From the NCBI GenBank assembly GCA_017510525.1, contig JAFWNC010000019.1, positions 90,611-154,610 of the forward strand: a DNA stretch of 64,000 nucleotides. The letters run 5' to 3'. This stretch comes from Clostridia bacterium. Its GTDB lineage: Bacteria > Bacillota > Clostridia > TANB77 > CAG-508. Under the pieces are notes generated by a model, which made no database searches, was not told the DNA's origin, and saw only the letters and a list, made by a program, of their open reading frames with translations. The translations under genes and the position numbers were made by a program. Positions 18,246 through 27,435 of this stretch are shown piece by piece; position 1 is the stretch's first letter; each line of letters starts with the position of its first letter.

Positions 18246-19085
18246 ATGTCTTTTTCTGTTGGTGTTAAGGAAGAAATTGGTGGAATTAATATTTATAATA
18301 AAGATAATTTAGTTAAGGCTGAGATTTTAGGATATTTGATTTCATCAAATTTTTCGGAAGATACTTGTGAGTTTTTTACTGAAAATGAGTTTAATATTGA
18401 GAGATTTTATAAGTTATTATTTAAAATGGGAATTGATTATGAACCTGATGTTAGAGGAAAAACTTTTGTTGCAAAAATACTTAGTAATATTGATTTTAAA
18501 GATATTTCAGACCTTAAGACTGAAGATGAGTTTAAGGCTTTGGTTAGAGGTGCTTTTTTAGGTAGTGGCTCTGTTAATGATCCTAACAAAAAATATCATC
18601 TTGTAATGACTTTTAATCATGTAGATTCAGCTTTATTTTTTCAAAATTTATTGAAAAATTTTTCTGTTAAGGTTAAAATTTTAGAGAGCAAAAAATCAAT
18701 TTATATTAAAGAAGGTGAAGAGATTTCTAAATTTTTGGCTTTTATTGGTGCTAGCAAGTCTGTATTAAAATTTGAAGATATTCGTGTAATGAGGGACATG
18801 AGAAATAATGTTAATAGGATTGTAAATTGTGAGACAGCGAATTTAAATAAAACTGTTAATGCTGCGCTTGAGCAGATTGAAGCTATTGATTTTTTGAAGA
18901 AAATGAAGAAATTTGATTCTTTATCTGATGATTTAATTGAGATTGCTGAGGTTAGGGTTAACAATCCAGAGGCTACTTTGAAGGAGCTTGGGGAGATGTT
19001 GGATAATCCGATTGGAAAGTCTGGGGTTAATCATCGTTTAAAGAAAATTTTAGATATTGCAAATGAAATAAAAAGAGGAAATTGA
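18246..19085 (+). CDS. whiA: DNA-binding protein WhiA
   Basis: 279 residues from ATG 18246, six codons' worth of context after AAGGAGG; an in-frame GTG at 18240 overlaps the site. The start SFSVGVKEEI, the LAGLIDADG-like middle (RGAFLGSGSVNDP, typical of WhiA) and the C-terminal helix-turn-helix (NPEATLKELGEMLDNPIGKSGVNHRLKKI) identify the family. WhiA is a regulator with homing-endonuclease ancestry, affecting division and chromosome segregation in Bacillus. Its usual neighbours rapZ and yvcK are not here. Confidence 0.93.
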   Translation: MSFSVGVKEEIGGINIYNKDNLVKAEILGYLISSNFSEDTCEFFTENEFNIERFYKLLFKMGIDYEPDVRGKTFVAKILSNIDFKDISDLKTEDEFKALVRGAFLGSGSVNDPNKKYHLVMTFNHVDSALFFQNLLKNFSVKVKILESKKSIYIKEGEEISKFLAFIGASKSVLKFEDIRVMRDMRNNVNRIVNCETANLNKTVNAALEQIEAIDFLKKMKKFDSLSDDLIEIAEVRVNNPEATLKELGEMLDNPIGKSGVNHRLKKILDIANEIKRGN

Positions 19086-19089
19086 TAAG

Positions 19090-20205
19090 ATGAAAGAAGT
19101 AGGAATTTATGTACATATACCATTTTGTATAAGAAAATGTGATTATTGTGATTTTGTGTCTTTTGAAAAGTGTAGTAGTAAGCATAATGATTATGTGAAT
19201 AGTGTTGTTTGGGAAATTGATAATTATAAGGATAATAGTTTTAATGTTGATACTATTTATTTTGGTGGTGGAACTCCTTCTGTTATGGATGCGGAGAATA
19301 TTGCTAAAATATTAAAGAAGATAAGGGAGAGGTTTATTGTTAATCAAGATGCTGAGGTGACTATTGAGGTTAATCCTGGGACTGTTACAAAAGCTAAGCT
19401 TCAGAGATATTATCAGATTGGTATTAATAGATTAAGTATTGGACTTCAAAGTTCGTCAAAAGTTTTACTTAAAAATCTTGGAAGAATTCATACTTATGAA
19501 GACTTCTTGAAGACTTATGAGCTCGCTAAAGAAGTTGGTTTTACTAATATTAATGTTGATTTGATGCTTGGAATTCCTGGTCAGTCGATTTGGAGTTTAA
19601 AAGAGACTTTAATGCAAGTTATTGATAAGAAGCCAACTCATATTTCTTGTTATTCTTTGATATTAGAGGAGAATACTAAATTAAAATATGATGTTGATAA
19701 TGGAATTAAAACATTACCTTCAGAAGATGAAGATAGGGATATGTATTGGAATATGAAGAGAATCTTAGAGGAGCATGGTTATGAACATTATGAGATTTCT
19801 AATTTTGCTCTTCCAGGGTTTAAATGTAGACATAATTTGAATTGCTGGAATCAAAAGGAATATTTAGGTTTTGGTCTTGCAAGTCATGGATATATGAGAG
19901 GTGTTAGATATTCTCATACTGATAAACTTATTAAATATATTGCAAATCCTGTTGATATTACTATTGAAGAAAGACAGTCAGAGCATGAGCAAAAAAGGGA
20001 GTTTATGCTTTTAGGACTAAGAAAAATCGAAGGTGCATCTATTTCTGATTTTGAAAGAAAGTTTAGTGTTAATCCTTTGTTTTATTTTAGATTTGAGATT
20101 AGCAAATTAGTTGAGGAGGAGCTTATTGAGGTTGATTTAGATCATGTTAGATTAACTAAACGTGGGCTTGATTTAGCTAATCAGGTTTGGATGGAATTTG
20201 TTTAA
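19090..20205 (+). CDS. hemW: Radical SAM heme chaperone HemW
   Basis: 371 residues, four bases after whiA, so co-transcribed. The start MKEVGIYVHIPFCIRKCDYCDF carries the radical SAM CxxxCxxC with the following Cys-Asp-Phe of HemW/HemN-like proteins. YFGGGTPSVM and NVDLMLGIPGQ complete the fold, and the C-terminal HemN domain (LGLRKIEGASISDFERKF) is present. Related HemW proteins bind heme and lack coproporphyrinogen oxidase activity; the second cysteine pattern fits HemW. Role in this probably anaerobic host is inferred. Confidence 0.9.
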   Translation: MKEVGIYVHIPFCIRKCDYCDFVSFEKCSSKHNDYVNSVVWEIDNYKDNSFNVDTIYFGGGTPSVMDAENIAKILKKIRERFIVNQDAEVTIEVNPGTVTKAKLQRYYQIGINRLSIGLQSSSKVLLKNLGRIHTYEDFLKTYELAKEVGFTNINVDLMLGIPGQSIWSLKETLMQVIDKKPTHISCYSLILEENTKLKYDVDNGIKTLPSEDEDRDMYWNMKRILEEHGYEHYEISNFALPGFKCRHNLNCWNQKEYLGFGLASHGYMRGVRYSHTDKLIKYIANPVDITIEERQSEHEQKREFMLLGLRKIEGASISDFERKFSVNPLFYFRFEISKLVEEELIEVDLDHVRLTKRGLDLANQVWMEFV

Positions 20206-20249
20206 GATAAAAAGTCAATAGGGACGGTTGTTTTGAAATTAAAATAATA

Positions 20250-20355
20250 AATATGGCATATTATAACTTTTAAGTTTGGACTTCGGACGCTCTGCTATTT
20301 TTCGACTATGTCGAAAAACACCTTGTCAAACTGAAAAGTTATAATATGCCATATT
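20250..20355. repeat. ~105-bp inverted-repeat element, copy B
   Basis: Arms AATATGGCATATTATAACTTTT / AAAAGTTATAATATGCCATATT pair perfectly but differ in sequence from copies A, C and D; the core (TTCGGACGCTCTGCTATTTTTCGAC...ACACCTTGTC) is conserved. It separates hemW from the converging MFS gene. Confidence 0.75.
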
Positions 20356-20363
20356 TTCTTAAC

Positions 20364-21702
20364 TTATAATAGCTCGTGATAATTTATATCTGAATTTTTA
20401 TATTCTTCTGGTTTAAGTCCTACTCTTGTTTTCATATAGTCTAGTGTTAAGACTATAAACATGAATATTATTAATCCTATTATTAGGGTGGTGTAGGCTG
20501 AGGTTGTTATTGATAATAGGAATGAACAGAATAGTGTTAATAGTGTTGATGTTATGCATTCTATTAATACATTTGCTGATTGGATTTTTATCCTCATCGT
20601 TGGATGTGAAAAATTATTTAAGTATTGTTTTATTAATGTTGCGTAAGGTCCTCTAATAGAGTATTGAAGTACTATTGAAAATAGGACAATACTAATCATT
20701 AATGAAGTCGGAATATCTAATAATACTGCTGTTCCAGATAGTATAACTGAAGCGGTATAATATATTCCTAAATATGTTAAGGCTCTATTTTTAAATTTTT
20801 TTTGAATTATGTTTGTTCTAGCAGATGTTATTGCTGCTATTATTCCAAGTATTGCAAAAATAAATCCAAATTGAATTGGTGTTACTCCTATGTCACTCAA
20901 TAAACTTCTTCTAAGGTTAACTAGTAAAGCTATTATTGAAGCAAATATAGCGTTAAATATTATTAAACTTCTAAGTCTTCGTGATTTTAATATATATTTA
21001 AAAGCTGTTGATAAGTTTTTTAAATATATTTTTGTATTTTCTATTGCTCCAATATTTTCTTCATTTGCATCTGTATCATCATCTTCTGTTCCGTTCTAGG
21101 TGTACATATGAAATATGTTTAAAATTATAAGATATAATTGTTGCGATTATACAACCTAAAAGGCATAAAGTCATTGGAAAATAAGGATTTACTACATATA
21201 AAAATCCTGTAAGTGCAGAGCATATTGCATCTATAATATAAAATGATGAAGATGAAAATCCTTCTATTTTTGAAAAAAGTTTTCCTCTTTTTTCTCCTTT
21301 AGGTAGAGAATCATATAAAATATTGTGTTCTATTGTATATTTCAAAACGAATCCTATTGCAAAGAATAGGTTTGATAATACTAGAACCCAAAATGAGTTT
21401 GCGCCCATCATTAATAAAATATCTATACACATAAAAATGTTTCCAATTATTAATGAATTTCTTTTTCCTATTTTATCTATTAAAACTGTACATGGAATTT
21501 GAAAAATCATTTTAAAGAATGGATAAAATGCGTCTGCTAGTAATATTGTTGATGCAGAAAAACCTTTAAAATTATTTAAAAAAATAAAGGTTATTGCATA
21601 ATAGAATAAGAAATCGAGTGAAAACATTTTATAAAAAGGATATATTCTAACATTATGTTTTTTATTTCTTTTTATTTCTTCTTCTGTAAAAGAGTTTTCC
21701 AT
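20364..21702 (-). CDS. MFS transporter, with CGG +1 shift
   Basis: 445 residues after one shift, with about 12 hydrophobic segments. The N-half (NVRIYPFYKMFSLDFLFYYAITFIFLNN..., PFFKMIFQIPCTVLIDKIGKRNSLI with the motif-A-like DKIGKR) runs to HLER/HLE, then CGG (complement of 21091-21093) and a stop. Dropping C gives HLEGTEDDDTDANEENIGAIEN, an acidic loop between the two halves, then YILKSRRLRSLIIFNAIFASII and the second half ending at 20364. The start ATG at 21702 follows AGGAG. The transported substrate is not evident. Confidence 0.85.
21091..21093 (-). other. CGG +1 recoding site in the MFS gene
   Basis: Minus-strand codons CTA GAA CGG AAC AGA. Skipping C gives GAA GGA ACA GAA GAT and joins the two halves in the central acidic loop. 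The fourth base is A. The glycine falls in a poorly conserved loop, so its identity is less certain than at other sites. Confidence 0.75.
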
Positions 21703-21777
21703 ATTTTTCTCCTCTTTTTATTTTATATAAGTATAACAATAAATTATATATATTTGCAAGAGGGGAGGGATAAAAAA

Positions 21778-21806
21778 ATGGAGCACTTTAAGTGCTCCGA
21801 TACGAA
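21778..21806. repeat. GGAGCACTTTAAGTGCTCC-GATACGA palindrome
   Basis: Dispersed palindrome of the GCTACGA-tail type, between two minus-strand genes. Confidence 0.5.
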
Positions 21807-21829
21807 AAATATAAATGTCTATGAAAAAA

Positions 21830-23116
21830 TTATGGTTGTTCTACTAGTTTTATTTTTACTTTATGTGTTGATTTATTATCACTGTATCTATATACTGTTA
21901 ATTCGATTGTGTCTCCAACTTCACAATTATATTTTATTTTATTAAGTTCATTCATACTAGTTACTTTTTCACCATTTACTTCTGTTATAATATCTCCTGC
22001 TTGTAATTCAGAGTCTTTAGCTGACCCATCTTCTTCGATTTTTGATACATAAACTCCTTGAGGTATATCATAGTATTTTGAATATGATTCTGAAACAGTA
22101 CTTCCACTAATTCCTATATATGGTCTTTTAACTTTTCCATGAGATATTAATTCATCTGTAATATCAATAGTAGAGTTGATTGGAATAGCAAATCCCATTC
22201 CTTCAACACCTGTACCATATAGTTTTAAAGTATTTATTCCAATAACTTTTCCATCTGCATTAACTAAAGCACCACCACTATTTCCAGAGTTTATTGCAGC
22301 ATCTGTTTGTACTAGTTTATATGAAGTTCCATCACTGTCAGTTATTTCTCTATTAAGACCACTGATAATACCTGAAGTTACTGTATAAGGCATATTAAGT
22401 GGGTTTCCAATAGCCATTGCAAATTCACCAATTTTTATTGAATCTGAATCTCCTAGTTCAGCTGGGGTTAAATCATCTCTATCTATTTTTATTATTGCTA
22501 AATCTGTTACTTCATCTGTTCCAATGATTTTAGCTTCTATTGGTTCATCTTCTTCATATAAATACACTAAAACTTTCTCAGCAGATGATAGGGTGTAGAA
22601 AGAGTTTGAAGAAGATGATGTATCTACAATATGATTGTTTGTTAAAATATATCCATCTTCTGTTATTATAACTCCAGAACCGCCAGCTTTAGATGTTCCA
22701 GATGATTGATATAAAGAAAATGGAGAATTTGAAGTTACTGAGAATTGAACTTCAATTCCAACAACTGATGGAAGTACTTTTTTAGCAACACTTATTGCTG
22801 TTCCAGAATAATCTGATGAATCTATTGAATTTGAAACAGAACCACTTGATTTTGTAATTGAAGTAGTTGTTTTTGTTTCTGTTTCTCCTATTATTTTTTC
22901 TCTTATTTGAGGTACTCCGAAACATGTACCTATAACTAAAGTTGCACCAATTATTCCACTTGCAAATGGAATAAAAATATTAGATTTTCCCTTATTTGAA
23001 ACATATTCGGATTGTTTTTTAAAGCTAGAATCTGCAGCTGTTACTTTTTTAAATCCATTATTTTGTGAATCATTCATATTAAATATTTCATCTTGTTTTT
23101 CTTGATTATTATCCAT
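21830..23116 (-). CDS. HtrA/DegP-like serine protease with PDZ domain
   Basis: 428 residues from ATG 23116 (AGGAGG 7 bases upstream; an ATG two codons earlier is too close). A cytoplasmic N-terminus and one membrane segment (about residues 44-65) precede the S1C trypsin-like domain: His in ILTNNHIVD, Asp in VTDLAIIKI, Ser in GNSGGALVN. The C-terminal PDZ domain carries VYVSKIEEDGSAKDSELQAGDIITEVNG. Membrane-anchored HtrA-type protease that degrades or checks misfolded exported proteins. CGG trinucleotides are only out of frame. Confidence 0.93.
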   Translation of the reverse strand: MDNNQEKQDEIFNMNDSQNNGFKKVTAADSSFKKQSEYVSNKGKSNIFIPFASGIIGATLVIGTCFGVPQIREKIIGETETKTTTSITKSSGSVSNSIDSSDYSGTAISVAKKVLPSVVGIEVQFSVTSNSPFSLYQSSGTSKAGGSGVIITEDGYILTNNHIVDTSSSSNSFYTLSSAEKVLVYLYEEDEPIEAKIIGTDEVTDLAIIKIDRDDLTPAELGDSDSIKIGEFAMAIGNPLNMPYTVTSGIISGLNREITDSDGTSYKLVQTDAAINSGNSGGALVNADGKVIGINTLKLYGTGVEGMGFAIPINSTIDITDELISHGKVKRPYIGISGSTVSESYSKYYDIPQGVYVSKIEEDGSAKDSELQAGDIITEVNGEKVTSMNELNKIKYNCEVGDTIELTVYRYSDNKSTHKVKIKLVEQP

Positions 23117-23312
23117 AATCATTCCTCCTAAAAATTAATATTAATATTCTATCCAAATAATATAATACACCTAATTATAAAAAAAATTCAAGTCTAAAAA
23201 AACATTTTTAATTTGAAAAATTTTTAATATTAGTTGAAATATTTATTAGATATTTATATAATACTTATAAATTATTAAATAAAACTTAAAAAATAAAAAA
23301 ATGGAGGATAAA

Positions 23313-23732
23313 ATGTTTAAAAAAGAAAATGGTGTTACTTTAGTAGCGTTGGTTATTACTATAATAGTTATGATTATTTTGGCTTCAATTACAATAGCTG
23401 CAAGTACTAATCTAACTAAAAAAAATAAATTAAAAAATTTACAGACTAATATGTTATTAATTCAAGCAAAAGCTGAAGATATTTATAATAAAAAGGAATA
23501 TGGTGAGATTGATGAGTTCCCAGGTGAAAAATCTGGAAGTGATTATGCAGAAGCTTGTGAAGCTTTAAAAGACAGTTCAGGAGAATATACAAGACATTTA
23601 GTTAAAGGTGAATCTCAATATGGATTACAAGTTGATTCAGATGACTTTTATGTTAATTATAAAACAGGAGATGTTTATTCTGCTGAGGGATATGAAGGAG
23701 AGCATTTGCTTAGTAAGTTAAAGGATTATTAG
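23313..23732 (+). CDS. Small prepilin-like protein
   Basis: 139 residues from ATG 23313, with GGAGG upstream. The N-terminus KENGVTLVALVITIIVMIILASITIAAS is a type IV prepilin-like signal anchor with Gly before the cleavage position and a hydrophobic helix. A short soluble domain follows (TNLTKKNKLKNLQTNMLLIQAKAEDIYNKKEYGEIDEF). It lacks the long linker and variable tail of the proteins at 8750 and 30116. Likely exported; no pilus machinery is near. Confidence 0.75.
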   Translation: MFKKENGVTLVALVITIIVMIILASITIAASTNLTKKNKLKNLQTNMLLIQAKAEDIYNKKEYGEIDEFPGEKSGSDYAEACEALKDSSGEYTRHLVKGESQYGLQVDSDDFYVNYKTGDVYSAEGYEGEHLLSKLKDY

Positions 23733-23778
23733 AAATTATTCAATTCTTAAAAACGAAGTTTTCTTGGTGGAGGATGTA

Positions 23779-24405
23779 ATGAAAGAAAAAGAAGAGCTTA
23801 GACTAAAAGAACTAAAAAAAGATGAAGAAAGTTTATATAGTGATAATATAAAATACATTGCTGGAATTGATGAAGCTGGACGTGGACCTTTGGCTGGACC
23901 TGTTGTTGTTGGTATTGTAATTCTTCCAAGAGATTCAATGATAGAGGGCGTTAATGATTCAAAAAAAGTATCTGAAAAGAAAAGAGAGAAAATATATGAT
24001 GAGATAATTTCTGAGGCTATTGATTGGTCTGTTGGAATTATTGATCAAAAAGAAATTGATGAAATAAATATTTTAAATGCTACTAAAAAGGCTTTAACAA
24101 TGGCAATTGATAATTTAAAAGTTAAGCCTGACCTTATATTAGTTGATGCATTAGAAAAAATTGATACAAAAGGTATTCCTTATAAATCAATTATTAAAGG
24201 AGATGCAAAAGAATATTCAATAGCTGCTGCTTCAATAATTGCAAAGGTTACAAGGGATAGAATTATGAAAGAGTGGGATGAGGTTTATCCTGAGTATGGT
24301 TTTTCTGGGCATAAAGGATATGGAACTGCTAAACATATTCAAGCTATTAAAGAATTTGGACCTTGTATTTTACATAGAAAGAGTTTTATTAAGAATTTTA
24401 TATAG
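23779..24405 (+). CDS. rnhB: Ribonuclease HII
   Basis: 208 residues from ATG 23779 (GGTGGAGG just upstream; in-frame TTG/GTG codons earlier overlap it). Cleaves RNA of RNA-DNA hybrids and single ribonucleotides. IAGIDEAGRGPLAGPVV carries the first Asp-Glu pair, VDALEKI another catalytic Asp, and ASIIAKVTRDRIM and YGFSGHKGYGT are conserved RNase HII blocks. Arg in GRGP is CGT, so other CGN arginine codons remain in use in this host. Confidence 0.94.
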   Translation: MKEKEELRLKELKKDEESLYSDNIKYIAGIDEAGRGPLAGPVVVGIVILPRDSMIEGVNDSKKVSEKKREKIYDEIISEAIDWSVGIIDQKEIDEINILNATKKALTMAIDNLKVKPDLILVDALEKIDTKGIPYKSIIKGDAKEYSIAAASIIAKVTRDRIMKEWDEVYPEYGFSGHKGYGTAKHIQAIKEFGPCILHRKSFIKNFI

Positions 24406-24413
24406 GGGAATAG

Positions 24414-25481
24414 ATGAAGAATTTTAATGAGATTTATGAGAAAGTATATAGAGAACATGGACAAGAAATAGAAACAATAAGAAATAAGGCTAAAGAAGAA
24501 TATAATAGATTAATTATTTTATGGGTGATATTGATTTTATTCACTATCCCTTTTTCTTTAATAGGAGGAATTTTTACTTTTGTTGTTACTTTAGGATTTA
24601 TTGTTTTAATAGTTTATACTGTTTATAAACTTTTTAATAATAAAGCATCTGATCAGTTTAAAAAAGAATATAAAGAAAAGATTATTGGTCAGTTTGTTAA
24701 AGAATATGGTGAAAAATTAAGTTATCTTCCTAATGATGGAATTTCAAGTTTAATATATAGAAAAGCAGGATTTGAAGGCTTTGACAGATTTCATTCTGAA
24801 GATTTAATTACTGGAACTTTAGATGATAAATATAAAATTAGTTTATCAGAAGTTCATACCGAAAGGGAAAGCAGAGATAAAGATGGACATACTTCTTATC
24901 ATACTGTTTTTCATGGGTTATTTAGTGTAGTTGATCTAAATGCTACAATTGGCTCAAATGTAAGAATTAGAAGAAATTCAATTTCTTTATTTGATAAAAA
25001 ATATAAAATTGAGATGGATTCACAGGAATTTGAGAACATTTTTAATGTATATGGAACTGATAAAATTGCAACAATGCAACTTCTAACTTCAGATGTTATG
25101 CAAGAACTAATTGATTTTAAAAACAATGCTAAGGTTATTCCTGAAATTACTATAATTGCTGACAAATTATATATAAGATTTTCAACAGGAAATGTTTTTG
25201 AACCTAAAGTAAGACAAAATGCATTTGATTATTCAACATTATTAAAATATTATAATATTATTAATTTTACATTGAATATAACTGAAAAAATGATAAAAAA
25301 TATTACTGATACAGCTGAAATAAATGGAACAGATAATGAAAAGACTTATTATCAACAAAGAGAAAATCTTAATAAGATTGAAGAGGTATATAGTAGAGGT
25401 GTTTCTAATAGAAGAACAGCTATATCTATAATGTTTATTATTGCTTATATTATTTTGAGAATACTATTGTCATTAAAATAG
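24414..25481 (+). CDS. DUF3137 membrane protein
   Basis: 355 residues, starting eight bases after rnhB. Two adjacent hydrophobic segments (about 30-70) and one at the C-terminus (about 333-353) bracket a soluble domain. The central segments (ISSLIYRKAGFEGFDRFHSEDLITGTLDDKYKISLSEVHTE and FHGLFSVVDLNATIGSNVRIRRN) match the DUF3137 pattern. Function unknown; it probably shares a transcript with rnhB and the downstream phosphorylase. Confidence 0.75.
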   Translation: MKNFNEIYEKVYREHGQEIETIRNKAKEEYNRLIILWVILILFTIPFSLIGGIFTFVVTLGFIVLIVYTVYKLFNNKASDQFKKEYKEKIIGQFVKEYGEKLSYLPNDGISSLIYRKAGFEGFDRFHSEDLITGTLDDKYKISLSEVHTERESRDKDGHTSYHTVFHGLFSVVDLNATIGSNVRIRRNSISLFDKKYKIEMDSQEFENIFNVYGTDKIATMQLLTSDVMQELIDFKNNAKVIPEITIIADKLYIRFSTGNVFEPKVRQNAFDYSTLLKYYNIINFTLNITEKMIKNITDTAEINGTDNEKTYYQQRENLNKIEEVYSRGVSNRRTAISIMFIIAYIILRILLSLK

Positions 25482-25494
25482 GAATGGAGTTCTT

Positions 25495-26799
25495 ATGAAT
25501 ATTGTTAATATAATTGAGAAAAAAAGAGATAAGAAGGAATTAACTAAAGAAGAAATTGAATATTTTATAAGTGAGTATTCTTCAGGAAATATTCCTGATT
25601 ATCAGGCTGCTGCTTTAATTATGGCAATTTATTTAAATGGAATGAATAGAAGAGAAACAGCTGATTTAACTATGGCTATGGCAAATTCAGGTGAAATACT
25701 TGATTTATCTGATGTTTCTGATTTAATTATTGATAAACATTCTACAGGTGGTGTTGGAGATAAAATTACAATAATCTTAATGCCTATTATTGCTGCTCTT
25801 GGAATTCCTGTTGCAAAAATGTCTGGAAGAGGATTAGGTTTTACTGGAGGAACTGCTGATAAACTTGAGTCTATTCCTGGATATAATGTTGATTTAAGTA
25901 TTGATGAGTTTAAACAAAATGTTAAAGATATTGGAATTAGTTTAATTACTTCAAGTTTAAATTTGGCTCCTGCTGATAAAAAAATATATGCTTTAAGGGA
26001 TACAATAGGTTGTGTTTCTAGTATCCCACTTATTGCATCAAGTATTATGAGTAAAAAAATTGCTTCTGGTAGTAATAAAATTGTTATTGATTTAACATGT
26101 GGTAGTGGTGCTTTTATGAAAAATATTGTTAAGGCAGCAATTCTAGCTAGAACCATGGTAGGAATAGGAAAGAGTGTAGGTAGAGAAGTTAGATGTGTTC
26201 TTACTAATATGGACGAGCCTGTTGGTTATTCAGTTGGAAATCAACTTGAAATTATTGAAGCTGTTAAGGCTTTAAAAGGTGATATGGCAAAAGATGTTGA
26301 AGAAATAACATATTCATTAGCTATTCAAATTATTTTAATGTCTGGAAAAGCGAAAGATGAACAATCTGCACATGAAATGGTAAAAGATGTTATTGAGTCT
26401 GGGAAGGCATTAGATAAGTTTAGAGAACTAGTAAAAAAACAAGGTGGAGATATTTCATATATAGATGACTTATCTAAATTTGAAGAGCCTAAATACATTG
26501 TTCCAGTTTTTCCTAAAAGAGGTGGAAATATTGTTAAAATAAAAACTGAAAAAATAGGAAGAGCTTCAGTTTTATTAGGTGCTGGAAGAAATAACAAAGA
26601 TGAAAAAATTGATTTTCAAGCGGGAATTATAATTAATAAGAAGATTAATGATATTGTAAAAAAAGATATTCCAATTGCTTATATTTATACAAATAGAGAG
26701 AATTCTATAGATGAAGCTATTAAAGAGATTCAGGATTCATACGTTATTCTAAATATTAAAAGGATAAAAAGAAGAACTGTTTTACAGATAATTAATTAA
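25495..26799 (+). CDS. pdp: Pyrimidine-nucleoside phosphorylase
   Basis: 434 residues, usual length. Cleaves uridine, deoxyuridine and thymidine with phosphate. The N-terminal helical domain (IIEKKRDKKELTKEEIEYFISEYSSG) is followed by DKHSTGGVGDKITIILMPI (phosphate loop) and SGRGLGFTGGTADKLESIPG, the thymidine phosphorylase signature, and the C-terminal domain from about 345. It may act with the nucleoside kinase at 15193 in salvage, though the two genes are 10 kb apart. Confidence 0.93.
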   Translation: MNIVNIIEKKRDKKELTKEEIEYFISEYSSGNIPDYQAAALIMAIYLNGMNRRETADLTMAMANSGEILDLSDVSDLIIDKHSTGGVGDKITIILMPIIAALGIPVAKMSGRGLGFTGGTADKLESIPGYNVDLSIDEFKQNVKDIGISLITSSLNLAPADKKIYALRDTIGCVSSIPLIASSIMSKKIASGSNKIVIDLTCGSGAFMKNIVKAAILARTMVGIGKSVGREVRCVLTNMDEPVGYSVGNQLEIIEAVKALKGDMAKDVEEITYSLAIQIILMSGKAKDEQSAHEMVKDVIESGKALDKFRELVKKQGGDISYIDDLSKFEEPKYIVPVFPKRGGNIVKIKTEKIGRASVLLGAGRNNKDEKIDFQAGIIINKKINDIVKKDIPIAYIYTNRENSIDEAIKEIQDSYVILNIKRIKRRTVLQIIN

Positions 26800-26812
26800 A
26801 ATAGTATAGAAA

Positions 26813-26885
26813 TGGGCAGGGACAAGCCCAGCCCCTACAAATATATTTATTGCAGAAGGTGTAGGGGTGGGGCTTGACCACACCT
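26813..26885. repeat. Two GC-rich palindromes
   Basis: GGGCAGGGACAAGCCCAGCCCCTAC and GTAGGGGTGGGGCTTGACCACACC, degenerate members of the dispersed family. Confidence 0.55.
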
Positions 26886-26965
26886 TTATACTTTATTACG
26901 AAAAAATAAACTTTTTGAAACCATTCATAATTTTGAATGGTTTTAATAGTATAAGGAGGAATAAA

Positions 26966-27434
26966 ATGGATAAAAATAAGTATTTTGAAGAAGTAATTAC
27001 CAAATATTCTGATATGGTCTATAGGATAGCTTTAAATAGAGTTCGGTTCAAAAGATATTGCTGAAGATGTTTACCAAGAGGTTTTTTTAATATTTAGTAA
27101 AAAATGTCCAGAATTCAAAAGTGAAGAACATGAAAAAGCTTGGTTTATAAGGGTTACAATTAATAAAACTAAAAATATTATTACTTCAAAATGGAATAAA
27201 TCAGTTACAGGGTTAGATGAAGATATTCCATTTGAGACACAAGAAAAACATGAGGTGTATTATCTTGTTCAGAGTTTGCCTAGAGATTATAGAACTGTAA
27301 TTTACTTATATTATTATGAGGGTTATAAGGTAAATGAAATAGCTGATTTAATTGGAAAAAAAGAAAATACTGTTAAAACCTGGCTTGCAAGAGCTAGAGA
27401 GAGTTTGAAGGAAAAGTTGGAAGGGGGTAATTAA
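26966..27434 (+). CDS. ECF-type sigma factor, with CGG +1 shift
   Basis: 155 residues after one shift. From ATG 26966 (AAGGAGG upstream) it reads MDKNKYFEEVITKYSDMVYRIALNRV, then CGG TTC. Zero frame gives RFKRYC and a stop; dropping C gives NRVGSKDIAEDVYQEVFLIF, sigma region 2 of extracytoplasmic-function factors, and later LPRDYRTVIYLYYYEGYKVNEIADLIGKKENTVKTWLARARESL, region 4. The stop is one base before the ATG of the beta-propeller protein, so the pair forms a sigma/anti-sigma-like unit. The recoding makes synthesis of the sigma factor depend on the CGG shift. Confidence 0.9.
27044..27046 (+). other. CGG +1 recoding site in the ECF sigma gene
   Basis: Codons AGA GTT CGG TTC. Skipping C gives GTT GGT TCA AAA GAT (VGSKD), matching region 2 of ECF sigma factors. 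The fourth base is T. Confidence 0.85.
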
Positions 27435-27435
27435 A

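Noticed and set aside
25629..26156. A 175-residue minus-strand frame inside the nucleoside phosphorylase gene
   Set aside because: It is a mirror of strongly conserved coding sequence on the plus strand and starts without a ribosome site.
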